Source of the DNA: Brachionus koreanus
Taxonomy: Eukaryota; Rotifera; Eurotatoria; Ploima; Brachionidae
Assembly: GCA_016987375.1 (NCBI GenBank)
Contig: PJRA01000114.1
Coordinates: 1,353,739-1,381,448, forward strand
DNA length: 27,710 nucleotides
Direction of reading: 5' to 3'
The notes under the pieces are model-generated. The model made no database searches and was not told where the DNA came from. It saw only the letters and a list, made by a program, of their open reading frames with translations. The position numbers were made by a program, and so were the translations under genes. Position 1 is the stretch's first letter; every line of letters begins with the position of its first letter. Shown here piece after piece: positions 1-10,225 of this stretch.

Positions 1-525
1 AAAAACAGTACCTTGTACAGATATTTGTATTTTTCTAAAATATTTTTTTCAGAAAAAAAAATTTTATATTTTTAAAAATTTGGGTAGAATAGATTTTTGT
101 TTGTGATCAAACAATTAATCTAAATAATTTTTCGATTATCTGACAGCTTTATTTTTTTTTCAAATCTTTCAATTTTCTAAAATTTTCGCTTAACTGACCT
201 CTAATAGCGCGACGAAACGAATTGAATTATTAGTAGTTAAGTGTATGTAGCGTTTGAAATTGATTTTCATATTTTTAATTGATTTATGAAAATAAATAGT
301 TTTAAAAAAACATTATTTAATAGTTCTTTAAATGGATTTTAGTTAATAAAATAATAACAAAAGCTAACATTAGTGCGTATTGAGACATGCAAGTTACTGA
401 ATGAGTCCAAAGAAGTACGAAAAAGCAAGTCAAATGTTTGGAACATATCCCGAATGAAGAAAGGTTAATGGATTTGGACATAACAGTAACCTTATGCACC
501 TGCTAAAAATAATCGACGGTCATAA

Positions 526-562
526 GTTAACCATTCACTTGATTAATCAGTGAATTGTTAAC
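526..562. repeat. Near-perfect palindrome / hairpin
   Basis: The 37-nt sequence begins and ends with GTTAAC. CATTCAC on the left pairs with GTGAATT on the right with one mismatch, and the centre TGATTAATCA is itself palindromic. It may be the core of a decayed foldback element; no function is evident. Confidence 0.5.
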
Positions 563-623
563 TGAGTGAATATGTCTAAAAATTTAAAGCTAAACCTATA
601 AAGAGAACCTATTAAGGTACTAG

Positions 624-720
624 TCAGAGTTGTTCAAAAGTCATAAAGTCAAAGTCAAGTCATTTGACTTTAAATTTTTTTTCGAAAAAAAGTTCTTTGG
701 AAGTCAAGTCACTGACTTGA
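624..720. mobile_element. hAT-like terminal relic with AAGTCA subterminal repeats
   Basis: The stretch starts with CAGAGTTGTTCAAAAGTC, which resembles the CAG(A/G)G-TGT-type termini of hAT transposons and their MITEs. It then carries several direct and inverted copies of AAGTCAAGTCA/TGACTT, the subterminal repeat pattern common in hAT MITEs. I find no matching opposite end in the window, so this is a solo end or a truncated copy. The assignment rests on pattern similarity only. Confidence 0.35.
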
Positions 721-847
721 ATAAAGAGAAAAAATATTCTTTAATTTTATCGAAATTTATTTATAGAAATTTTATTCTTTAATTAACTATGGTTGTTTTT
801 TTTTCAATTTAATCTGTTTTATTTTAATAAAGATAAATTTATAAACA

Positions 848-930
848 TATAGTGACATGTCACTATAAGGGGTACAAATATTTTGAAAAAAATGCAATTT
901 TACCCTTTTTTCGCTTATAATGACATGTCA
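848..930. repeat. Paired palindromes in an inverted arrangement
   Basis: A perfect 20-bp palindrome centred on TGACATGTCA lies at 848-867, and a second TGACATGTCA copy at 921-930. The intervening flanks are also related in inverted orientation: TATAAG then GGGTA on the left, TACCC then CTTATAA on the right. Together they form a small foldback unit of about 83 bp, probably the remnant of a miniature element. Confidence 0.5.
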
Positions 931-1140
931 CTAAAATCGGGCAAATACGTTATATTTTATTTAATCTTATTAACTTTGACGTTTAATTTTCAATTAAAAT
1001 TTCAACTTTAATAAAAATGTAATTAATACTGACTTTTTTTTGGAAATAAAAATTTTCAAGAAAAAAAATTTAAAAAAGACATATTTTTTTTACTTTTTAT
1101 TACTATAATACGGTCTCACTAGTACTACTAAAATTTGAGA

Positions 1141-1250
1141 AGACATCATAAATGAAATATTAGGGAAGAAGTGAAAAACTGCATGCAACGATATCATTTT
1201 TTAACTAATCGAGTTGTATCTTTGGAATAGTTTACCTCATCACATCATTA
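1141..1250 (+). mobile_element. Relic of a non-LTR retrotransposon ORF2 C-terminus
   Basis: Conceptual translation from 1141 gives RHHK, a stop, then NIREEVKNCMQRYHFLTNRVV. After one frameshift NSLPHHIIN follows. This pattern (RGH..K, QRYxFLTNRVV, NSLP) is typical of the extreme C-terminus of CR1/Jockey-type LINE ORF2 proteins. It is very similar to the copy at 27463-27645. Stops and a frameshift show that it is dead. Confidence 0.7.
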
Positions 1251-1640
1251 ATTGTATATAAATAAAACTCTACTACTACTACTATACCAGAATAAAAAAT
1301 TTATAATCATTTAACTATTTAAAATCAATCAATTAGTCGATTTGAAAATAATGTTGGCTAAATAAAAAAATAATTTTACTTTTTTTATAAAAACAAATTT
1401 AAATGCTTTTTATTTTTGAAATATACAAAAATTTTTAAGAATTTAAAAATTAATTGAAATTTAATTGAAAAATTAAAAATATTTTGTTCAATAACTATGC
1501 AATGTCTTTTTGGTAAACAACTTCTAGAAATCTTGGTTTCAACTTTTAAAAAATTTAAATTAAGATCTTAAAACCTATCATTTAAAATCGTATAGTTAAT
1601 CAAAATTAATTTTGTTTTTTTGATAATAAAATTTACTTAC

Positions 1641-2973
1641 CAAGATCCCAAAATAATTCGAAAATTGTTTTTCTTCTTTCGTAATCTAGCAATTTATATT
1701 CACTGCTTGATGTAGTAAAATTAAAATCGATAATGGCTTGAAATATTCCAATAGCTTTTTCCAAATAGCCACATTTACGCAAAAATATACAAAAATTAGT
1801 CAATAAATCAATCAGGTAAATGAGGAAATCCACAGATTTTTCAATTTTAGTATTAATAAAAAAATTGAAGCATTTCTTATAAATTAACCGTATTCGGTTA
1901 AAATTTACCATCGATAGATTGTTATTAGTAAAAAAATTGAACAACTCAAACCAAATTTCAAACAAATTTTTCCAATTTGAATTATTTTTTGTCTCATATT
2001 CCAGTAAAGCATAAAATTCATTCTCGATTAAATCAGTTGAATTATACTGGGTCATCATTTCAATAGCATTCGCTCTTAATTTTAAATATTCGATTCTTAG
2101 ACGAAAATTTTGGGGATTTTCACTTATTGCTCGCTCAAAAATTGCTTTTTTCCTTTCGAATAGCATTTTCGAGAAGTTTTTAACTTGACCACAAAGTTTT
2201 AAATTAATTGCTTTATTCTGATACTCAATAAATTCAAACCACTTGTCTATATCATGTTTATTTTCATTTAAATGCTTCATAAAATCAGGTGTTAAATCAC
2301 TATTTGTTTCCTGTTCTTCAATATCATTTTTCATTTCAAGATAAAGCCACATTTTATTTGTTAGAGTGCTCTCTGAAAGATTTTTTGCACTTTTAGATAC
2401 CACATCTTCTGGTTTGATCAAATTGGCTCTAACAAAATATCTTTTTTGATTTAATTTCTTAATAATATCTTTTCTTTTATGCTTTTTTGATGCGTGATTC
2501 AATTTAGATTGGCCATCAAAAGGAACGTAATATTTTGGTCGGTATTTGTAATAGGTCTGATCTGAACTTAAATTGTTAGGATCTCCTTTTTTATCAATTT
2601 TGAATGCGTTTCTTGGCTTCAATTGTGATATTTGGTCATAAAAGTAAAATTTTTTTATATCATCTTTTGAAAATTGTGAAAAAAATTTCTGATATTCTTC
2701 ATCACACAAAAGTTTTTCTGTTTTTTTTGAGCTTACTTCTAAAAAACGTTTGCTTTTTTTATCTTTTTTTTTCTTTTTTGACTTTTTCTTGGATTTTTTC
2801 GGCTTTTTTATTTCTGGTTCTGTGTTTGTATCGGATTCAGTTTGAGATGAAGATAAAACAATCTCATGGCTTTTTTTCAAATTAGGCTCGGTCGGAAAAC
2901 TTTTTATTTCTGTCCATGTTTGGACTGATTCGTGGTTCTTTGACTCTGATAAATTTGAATAAGCTTTAAACAT
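1641..2973 (-). CDS. NRDE2: NRDE2 homologue, 5' coding exon (gene runs off the left edge)
   Basis: This is the first coding exon (about 444 codons) of an NRDE-2-like protein, a nuclear factor that in other animals binds the MTR4 helicase/exosome and acts in nuclear RNA surveillance and RNAi. The ATG at 2973 is the first in frame. A Lys/Ser-rich, NLS-like tract lies at residues 56-75, and the family block FKIDKKGDPNNL follows near residue 124. HAT-type helical repeats begin near residue 240, and the closely conserved block EKAIGIFQAIIDF sits at about 403-415. The open frame runs on a few codons to a stop at 1633, but a textbook donor (G|GTAAGT) at 1640 ends the exon in phase 1 right after FWDL, so the stop belongs to the intron. 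Known NRDE2 proteins exceed 1000 aa, so more than half of the protein is missing; no convincing next exon is visible between 1 and 1630. Family identity is confident; function is inferred from the family. Confidence 0.88.
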
Positions 2974-4469
2974 AATTTTTGAGTTTTTCTTATTTAAATT
3001 TTTTTTAACTTAAATGATATTTATTTTTGACATAATTAATTTAACAAAAACTAAATGAAAAATGATCGTATTTATGTTACAATTTTTTGTGGGCACTCAT
3101 TACTTTAATATAAATGATCTAATTAACTCATCTAAATCACTCGCTAATTGTGACAAATTCGAACTTTTAAAAATAGCTGATAATTTTTTTTTAAATAGGT
3201 ACAAAGGAACACTAACTTAAAATTTTGAAAAGCTTGAAAAATGTTAGGAAACTTGCAAATTTGAAGTGCATTCGTTTTATCTTATATCGATCATATTTAA
3301 TAAAATAGCCAATATCAAATTTCCATTATAAACCCGCTATAAAATTGAATAAAGACTCAACTTTAAACCAAGATATTTTAATAAAATAATCACTCAAAAA
3401 CAATATTTGATTTACTTTCTTTTTCACCTATAAATAATCAAGAGCCCATTCTAACTTTAATTTTTTTATTAAACTACTGATTTATCAGAAACAAATAGAA
3501 AAAGAACAATTGATAACAAATGATTCAGAAATGTGAGCCATACTAAGATCTTAGCCTGCCTCAGAAGATATTAACTTAACAAAACTCTTCTAAGAGAAAT
3601 TTGAGTGGGACGTAATTCTAGAAAAATCATCTGAAGGCTTCAATATATGTAAAAAAGTTATGTAGGTAAATATTAAATTATATATATATTAAATTATATA
3701 TAATATAGAAAAATGTCAATAACACAAAAAATATTTTATCAATTCATATCTTAAATCAAAAATTTTAACCAGTATTCTTTATAAAAGAACATGTCTTTAT
3801 TGTGCATTATGCCATAAAATGACATTTCTTAAAAATCGAGCAATTACATTAATACAAATACCAAAAAGAGCCTTTCAATGGGCTATTCAAAGATGACATT
3901 AGGGAGGACGAAAATCATGAAAGAACTGACTGAAATAGGGATGACATGGAGAGAAGCAAGGGTTAAAGCTAAGAATCGGCTTAAGTGGAAATAAAAATTT
4001 TTATTTTTATTTTTATTCCGATTCTTAATTACTTAAGTAATTACCTTTTGACATTTTACTTGTAAAAATCAAGTTTTTTATTTTACTTTAAAATTTATCA
4101 GTAGATTTAATCAATTATTTAATATTATAAATTTTTCAAAAAAAAAATACTATTACTTGTGCTTTCAATTTTAAGGGAATTTCGAAACCTCAACCTCTCG
4201 GTAAAATGCTTAATATTTAACAATTTTAATTTTGTGTATCAAATTTTCACAAGTTTTTGTTTTGCATGTGTCAATAAAAATAATCAAGTGACAGTCACTG
4301 ACGGCACCTTATACAAATCGTAGAAAAATATTCAAATAGACAAATTTATCTAGAATTTTTCAATAAAAAAATATGACATATTCATATAATTAGTGTAGCA
4401 ATTGATCAACATTTTTAAAATATTTTATTTCGAAACTGTTAATTTTTAAAATAAAAACTAAAATATTAA
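2974..4469. other. Intergenic region between PHYH and NRDE2
   Basis: This region should hold the NRDE2 upstream region and the PHYH 3' end. It is AT-rich, with a TA-rich microsatellite at about 3675-3705, a LINE relic near 3855-3995 and an adjoining TTTTTA repeat. On the minus strand an AATAAA occurs about 40 nt past the PHYH stop (4424-4429), a plausible polyadenylation signal, although such hexamers are expected often at this base composition. No further gene is supported. Confidence 0.5.
3855..3995 (+). mobile_element. Relic of a LINE ORF2 C-terminus, followed by a T/A-rich tail
   Basis: Translation reads IPKRAFQWAIQR, then after a frame change GRTKIMKELTEIGMTWREAR and VKAKNRLKWK before a stop at about 3993. 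The order (IPKRA..W, GR.K, GxTWxEAxxxAxxRxxW) is the usual end of many endonuclease-encoding LINE polyproteins. A TTTTTA repeat follows at 3998-4016. AAGAATCGG inside the relic is repeated inverted as CCGATTCTT just beyond the tail, so the 3' end can fold back. The frameshift shows that the copy is dead. Confidence 0.7.
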
Positions 4470-5459
4470 CTAAAGATTGATTCGTTCTCCGCACACAAGT
4501 CTTGACTTATATCTCCAAATGTCCTTCAAATCTACTTCAGTACCTGCCCTTTTCTTTGCTATTTCTTCTACTTCTTTTTTAAAGCCTTCTTGAATTGTAC
4601 CATTTACTTCAATATAATTACACTCAGAAGCTGCATAATGACAGGAAATAGCTTTACGAAATCCCTCCGTTCTATTCGCACCACTTCCATGTATTAAAAT
4701 AGGATGAAAAAAAACAGTATCTCCTTTTTCCATTGGCAAATGAACTAAATTGGCTTTATCTAAATCAATATCTTGAATACCATAATACATCTTATTAACG
4801 CCTCCTTCCCATTTGGGATAATCATGTCTTAAAAAATCTCCTTTGTGACTACCTGGTATGACTACTAAGCATCCATTTTGTCTGTTTATGGTCTCCATTG
4901 CTGTCCACCCACAGACTATTTTCTCTGCTGGTCGAAACGGAAAATAGTACAAATCTTGATGCAAAGGGTGTCTAGAAGTCAAAGTGCCCGGATCTGGTGG
5001 TTTATTTATCAACATTGTATGCATTGCCATAACATTATTTCCCAAAAATGACTTAACATACTCAACTACTTCAGGCAGACAACAATACTCGAACAATTCG
5101 TCATCATAACAAAAATCTTGAATTTTTGTAATTGCTTTTTCGCCTTCCAAAAACTCAGATTTTGCTATTGCCACATCTTTCATTACAGTCATTCCTGGTA
5201 TTTGTATCTTGTTGGCACATATTTCTTGAAAGCGACGTTTATATTTGTCCAATTTATCTGGCGATATCAAATTTTTGATAACTATGAACCCGTTTTTTTC
5301 ATAAAAATCGCTTTGTTCTTCTGTCAAACTACCGCCGGGAACTGTGTAAAACAAATTTTTTTTTTGTTGATTGAATGGACTCTGCTCTAAATGGCTCTTG
5401 ATCACCTTCAAGCGACTCAAGGCTGTTAGTTTAATTTCGTCGTCTGGTCCAAAATTCAT
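4470..5459 (-). CDS. PHYH: Phytanoyl-CoA 2-hydroxylase (peroxisomal)
   Basis: A complete single-exon gene of 329 aa. It is an Fe(II)/2-oxoglutarate-dependent dioxygenase that hydroxylates phytanoyl-CoA in the first step of peroxisomal alpha-oxidation of branched fatty acids. The iron-binding triad is visible as H167-x-D169 (in RHPLHQDLYYFPF) and H257 (in HPILIHGSG), with the 2-oxoglutarate-binding arginine at R268 (GFRKAIS). The protein ends RLVCGERINL, close to the vertebrate enzyme, and its length matches the human protein (338 aa). Residues 16-24, RLKVIKSHL, fit the PTS2 import signal (R/K)(L/V/I)x5(H/Q)(L/A) exactly, in the same N-terminal place as in human PHYH, which supports the chosen ATG at 5459. 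It is intronless while most neighbours are split, which could reflect intron loss or retroposition; no poly-A relic or flanking repeats are evident. Confidence 0.95.
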   Translation of the reverse strand: MNFGPDDEIKLTALSRLKVIKSHLEQSPFNQQKKNLFYTVPGGSLTEEQSDFYEKNGFIVIKNLISPDKLDKYKRRFQEICANKIQIPGMTVMKDVAIAKSEFLEGEKAITKIQDFCYDDELFEYCCLPEVVEYVKSFLGNNVMAMHTMLINKPPDPGTLTSRHPLHQDLYYFPFRPAEKIVCGWTAMETINRQNGCLVVIPGSHKGDFLRHDYPKWEGGVNKMYYGIQDIDLDKANLVHLPMEKGDTVFFHPILIHGSGANRTEGFRKAISCHYAASECNYIEVNGTIQEGFKKEVEEIAKKRAGTEVDLKDIWRYKSRLVCGERINL

Positions 5460-5965
5460 TTATTTTTAAAAGGTAAAAATAAATTAAAAAATAAAATATT
5501 CAACCAGATTAAACAAAGGCGGGTACATGCTAAAGCGATAAAATAAGAATTCATTTTGAATATTTTATTAAAATTAAAAAATTATTAATTTCATTTAAAA
5601 ATGTGTGCTTCCGGTCTAAGCTTAAAGTTCTAGAGTTAACCAAGTTATCAATTTTGATACTCAATAAAAAAACACTAGTTACCAATTTCACACAAAACAA
5701 AAAAAAAACAATAATAATTAAATATGTACAATTTATAATAGGCTAACTAAAATCGGAATCAAGTTGATCTACCCGGCAGAATATGAATCCGAGCTCAAAT
5801 AATTTACTAACACCGTCTTAATTCAAATAAAAATCAAATTTTGATTTGAAAATGTATCATGTTTAATATAATACATTATTTGACATAAAAAAAAGAAGAA
5901 TATATTAATTTGTATAAAACTAAATTATGAGTCTATTGAGACCTATTGGGATCTATTATATTCTA
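5460..5965. other. Intergenic region between HSF 3' end and PHYH 5' end
   Basis: This short AT-rich spacer must hold the HSF 3' UTR and the PHYH promoter. Apart from T/A tracts I see no gene, repeat or recognisable motif. Confidence 0.5.
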
Positions 5966-8900
5966 TCATTGATTAGCCTTGACATTTTCTTGTTCCATTT
6001 TATCGGACGATTTTAAGTCATTTGGAAAAATTTCGTCTAGCTGAAGAAAGTCTGTTACGTTAAATGGCTCGTATTGAATCAGCTCAGTTCCTTCGAAAAA
6101 TTTATTAATCAATAATTATTAAATTGTTTTAAAAAAACCCGCAATTAAAAATAAATTAATTAATTTATATATTTTTATTATCATTTTTTTTAAACATATT
6201 TAACAAATAAAAAAAAATTAAGTTTTTTTTTTTGAGAGTGCGTGTGTGTGTCTATATAAATGTGAATCGGCCTAGAACCTTACACAAGTGGTATCTAATG
6301 ACCGTTTTGAATGAATCATTGTTTAAAAAACGTTTGAACGTATCTCAGCTTAGCTAAATTTCATTCAAAATCTATAAATAAAGAAAACAATCAAAACAAA
6401 AGAGTAAATAAAAATTGACATTTTTATAATTAAATTAATAAAAAAATAATAAAATCGGGTTTTTTTTCTAAGTTAAATAATCGAAATAAATTGATAATTG
6501 GAAAATTCATTACCAACTGTTTTTCCATTTTGAGCTGGATTATTATCTGCTCTAGGAGCTGTTTTTAAACCATTAGATGTGTTCGACTGTACACTCGGCA
6601 CTTGTGTTTGATTGTTTGAATCAATACCAAGATCTGTGTTCAAAGGACCTTCTAAATAGCACTGGTCATTATCAATCTGATCCAGAACAATCGGTGAAAA
6701 TAGCTGAAAAATAAATGAAAATTTAAAAATATTTATTTTCTTCTTTTTTAAATCCTCTTAATTATTCCACATTATTTGAAAAAAAAAATCTATTTTGAGG
6801 ATAAAAATAATTTTAAAATTTAAAATAAAAACTGAACTTACGTTGTTTATTGTATAGGGATCAACTTGATTAAAAGAGTTCTGTGATAGAAAATCTTTGA
6901 TTGAATTCAGATCGAGTTGAAGTGATTCGACTTGTTCGCTCATTTGTGAAGAGCTATAAGGATTTTTTAAACTACTGATTAGTTGATTGATTAAGAGGAA
7001 AAAAATTTAGATTTAATTCTATTTTATTTTTCAGTCCTTGGACTACTGCTACTACTTCAAGCCAAGTACTGAAAATTTAGATTATACAAATATATTTTTA
7101 TTGATACAAATATCAACAAAAATGTTTTCATATAAAATAAAATAAAATAAAATAAACCTGGATATCGGCTTTTTGAAAGTGTCAAAATTATTTTGATCAA
7201 TCTGCTGCGTCGACTCAATCAAGCTAATATTAGAATCGATGAATATCGGTTCTTAAGAATTATGGCTAAACAAACTTACTTTTGGGAGTCCAGACTATCC
7301 AATTGTGGCGAGTTTGGTGATGTGAGTGCTGGCGCCGATTCTAAATCGGAGCTGCCTGTGTTCAAAAACAAATTAGTATCTAAAAATTGTTCATTGGTAT
7401 TTTTTTTTCTCGGGTCAATTGATTTGAGATCAATAAAATTGTTATTAGGCTGATACAGATTAATAGTGGTTACTTCGTTTGGATTACTTTTGAGTTTTTT
7501 GACTGCTGGCTGCACCATTTGTACATGATTTGACGAATTACCATTAAGAAAATTTGTGTTCTTGCTTGTATTTATGGTCTCAATTTCTGTATCATTAACG
7601 TAATCCAAATTGTTACGACTTAAAGTTCGTTTGCGACCTTTGGCCTCCTCTTCTTCTTCTTCCTCGTCGTCTTTTAACTCGACAATGTGCTGTCTTTGAG
7701 ATTTACTTACTCCATTTATGTTCAAACCATTGCGTAAATTGTCCATTGTATAGATATCTTCATCCTCATCATCATGTGTTATACTCTCTTCTAGAACATT
7801 TTTAAGTCTGCTCTGGGCCGATAAATTGGCTGCTTGATTGTCGATCATCAGTGGTCTTGTTCTTTTTATAGTCGACATAGATGTCGGATTTACTAAATGT
7901 ACCAAAAAGTGTATTAGCTTGTTTACTATTTGTTGCTGATGATGGTGCTTTTGTCTCAAAGCTGATATCTCTTTCCACAAAGCCTCATTTTCTCTTAAAA
8001 AATTAATTCTGTTTTAATAATTAGCAGGGATTAGCTTTGCCTATTGATCCAAACTTAACAATAATCTGATCAATTGTAAAACTTTTACACGTGCATGAAA
8101 CTATCATGCTTATCAAGAAAATGAAATAAACTGAAGCACAAAATCGAAAGAGAGGAAGGTTGGTTATTAAGCTTATATGGTTATTTAGCCTTCTTAGAAA
8201 TTAAAGTAAAAAATTTTTTTAATTAAAATTCATTAACTGTCATATTTGTTCAAAATTCATGTTTAATAAACAATCATATTTAAAAGGATTATTTTTCTTT
8301 GAAAATGATTGAAAGAGATTCAAAATCTAGATAACTTTTATTTTAGTCTTAGACAAGGGTTTTTATATTTTTTAATTTGAAATAAAACTTTTTAAAATTT
8401 TAAATGATTAGCTAGAATAAATTTTTAAAAACTTTATCAATATTGAACAATAACCAACAAAGTAAATTTTAAAGCATGCCTTTTGAGAATGCGGTATAAT
8501 TAAAGAATGTTGGCAAGATAATGGCTGATGTATGCATCAAAGAAATTTTTCGATTTGTGAGACTGTTATTTCGTATAACTTCAATTGTTTAAAAGTCTCA
8601 AATAAAGTTGTTAATAAAACAAATTCTCCTAATTCAGAAATTTCCTTTTTTAGAAAATGACTTAAAATTAATTATTTTAGTAAAACTTCAAGAAATAAAG
8701 AGTAAACAAGTTTTCTTTAAATTTAAATATTCATTTTAATAAGAATTTTATACATAAATTTTATTCTAAAAGTTGCATAAAATATTTTTACTATACAAAA
8801 ATATACCATTTAATTTTTCTTTTTCTAATTTCGAACTTAATACTGATATTAAACGAAAGAGATAAGCAGAATTGACCAAATTAAATTTTTTAGGTTTAGT

Positions 8901-10225
8901 GAGTTTAGGTCAAATTTTAGCAAAACTACGGTCTAATCATCATTGGCTTGGGAGGAAACACAAGTCTTACTTTTTTACACTAAACAGTGAATCGTCAACC
9001 ATTTTCTGTTTGCTCTTAATTACATTTACATCATCCAAGACCTTATTAAGCTCATCAGGCTTAATCTGCGAGTATTGGATAGACAAAGCTTGCTGATTTG
9101 TGGACCCATTCGAATTAGCCGACTGGTTGGCATTTACTTTAATATCAGGAACCTACAAGATCGAAAAATAAAGAAGTCAAATACAAAGTCCCTTCGCTTG
9201 TGTTTAGGGCAGAGGGGTCTTTGTGTTTCTAAGAGTCCTTAATTGAAAAGTCTTTGATGTATTAGCCGTATTTTGGATTAAGAAATTAGAGGAAAATTTA
9301 ATCAAACCTTTGCAGATATTGGATTTTTTCTTCACTTTCAGAATGTTTTTTAGAGAGCGAATTTACCGCGCTTAGCACTCTGGACTCATCAGTGCAAGAA
9401 TCGCCCGGTGTCTAGGATAAAAAATTGTAAGATAAATTGAGCCAGTCATTTCAAGATTACTGTTTCATTGGAAGTCGATTGAAGCTCGCTCATTTGAAGC
9501 AAAGTATTTAAGTTTAGTTTAAGTTTTTGCTCTAAATTGACGGGCGTACTTTCTTTTAAGTTATCTTTTGTTGTTGCTATTGAGCTAGATGACGGAGTCA
9601 GGCCATTCGATACCTATAGACCGTTACGGGTTAGTTACTAATTTATTTAAGACTTTTCAATTTTTTCGCCTCAGACCCCGCGACCCAAGGTCACAAAGCG
9701 TTAGGTTTTAAAAGATCAAAAATTGAAAATTAAAATCGTTGACGTGTACTCACTTTGCGTTTGATGAATTCCAAAAATTGCTCTTTGCCGCGAATAAAAT
9801 AGGGATGATGAAACTCCATGTCTTCTTTTTCATTCTTTAAGCTGCCATGATCGATGCTATTTACTTTCCGAAAACCGTCTAAATGAGACAAATTAATTGA
9901 CTTTATCGTAAATAGATAAACTGTAAAAAAAATTACACATATTTAACTGACGAATGAAGCTTGCCATGTTGTTGTGCTTGAAAAACCGTGGCAAAATCTC
10001 TCTAGCAAACCGAGTCTGGTCATAGACATGAAAGCTGAAGCCACTCTTTTTTGTTTAAATTATTTTAATTAAATACTTAACAATATGCTGGATGATTAAA
10101 ATATTTACCGAATCCCAAGCAATCAATTCGTCATATTTTGAGTCTTCAACAAGTGTCCATAATTTGCTCAAAAAAGCCGGTATATTGGTTGTTGTGTACT
10201 CGAAGTTTGGACTTGACAATGGCAT
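5966..10225 (-). CDS. HSF1: Heat shock transcription factor, 11 exons
   Basis: HSF trimerises on stress and activates chaperone genes through heat shock elements. The exon model is 10225-10109, 10045-9937, 9878-9754, 9613-9461, 9411-9367, 9152-8971, 7993-7280, 7223-7155, 6953-6842, 6703-6514 and 6090-5966. All junctions are GT-AG and the phases close to give 646 aa. Exons 1-3 encode the DNA-binding domain: [32 protein letters not shown] with the recognition helix, then IKRK. Exons 6-7 encode the HR-A/B coiled coil for trimerisation ([32 protein letters not shown]). Exon 7 continues with an acidic run and a basic GRKR NLS-like patch. Exon 9 carries the C-terminal HR-C heptads ([15 protein letters not shown]) and exon 10 begins LFSPIVLD, as in vertebrate HSF1. 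Exons 4 (153 nt) and 5 (45 nt) form a Ser/Thr-rich linker insert. Exon 5 has a second, weaker donor at 9307, but it breaks the frame. Exons 5 and 8 are the least certain. Confidence 0.9.
6239..6252. repeat. Short GT microsatellite in HSF intron 10
   Basis: A brief (GT)n tract, interrupted once, lies in the last HSF intron. Many A/T homopolymers surround it. No function is evident. Confidence 0.5.
7132..7154. repeat. AAAAT pentanucleotide repeat at the edge of HSF intron 8
   Basis: About four AAAAT units abut the donor of the proposed HSF exon 8, so the repeat lies just inside the intron on the minus strand. Confidence 0.6.
8472..8580. mobile_element. Probable old relative of the foldback MITE, in HSF intron 6
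   Basis: The stretch TTAAAGCATG...CGGTATAATTAAAGAATG...GGCTGATG and onward can be aligned by eye with the right arm of the foldback element at 14308-14410 (TTTAGAGCATG...TGGTATAATTAGAAAATA...GGCGAGATGG). Spacing is similar and identity looks moderate. A weak candidate for the opposite arm lies near 8075-8115. It sits in the only HSF intron of near-kilobase size (8970-7994). The similarity was judged without an alignment program. Confidence 0.35.

Larger units (their letters stand above)
1..1640. other. Presumed long NRDE2 intron with transposon relics
   Basis: This very AT-rich stretch lies downstream of the NRDE2 exon donor. I see no exon that continues NRDE2 in frame, so I read it as intron (or as the start of a region holding the later exons off-window). 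It contains a hairpin at 526-562, a hAT-like end with AAGTCA subterminal repeats near 624-720, paired palindromes at 848-930, a LINE C-terminal relic at 1141-1250 and a short CTA microsatellite at about 1268-1285. Confidence 0.5.

Noticed and set aside
317..499. 60-codon minus-strand open frame left of NRDE2, as a possible NRDE2 exon
   Set aside because: It shows no similarity to the expected NRDE2 continuation and has no suitable phase-1 acceptor; it looks like chance AT-rich sequence.
2604..2885. Plus-strand open frame opposite NRDE2
   Set aside because: It is a shadow of the Lys-rich NRDE2 coding strand (poly-Phe/Leu translation).
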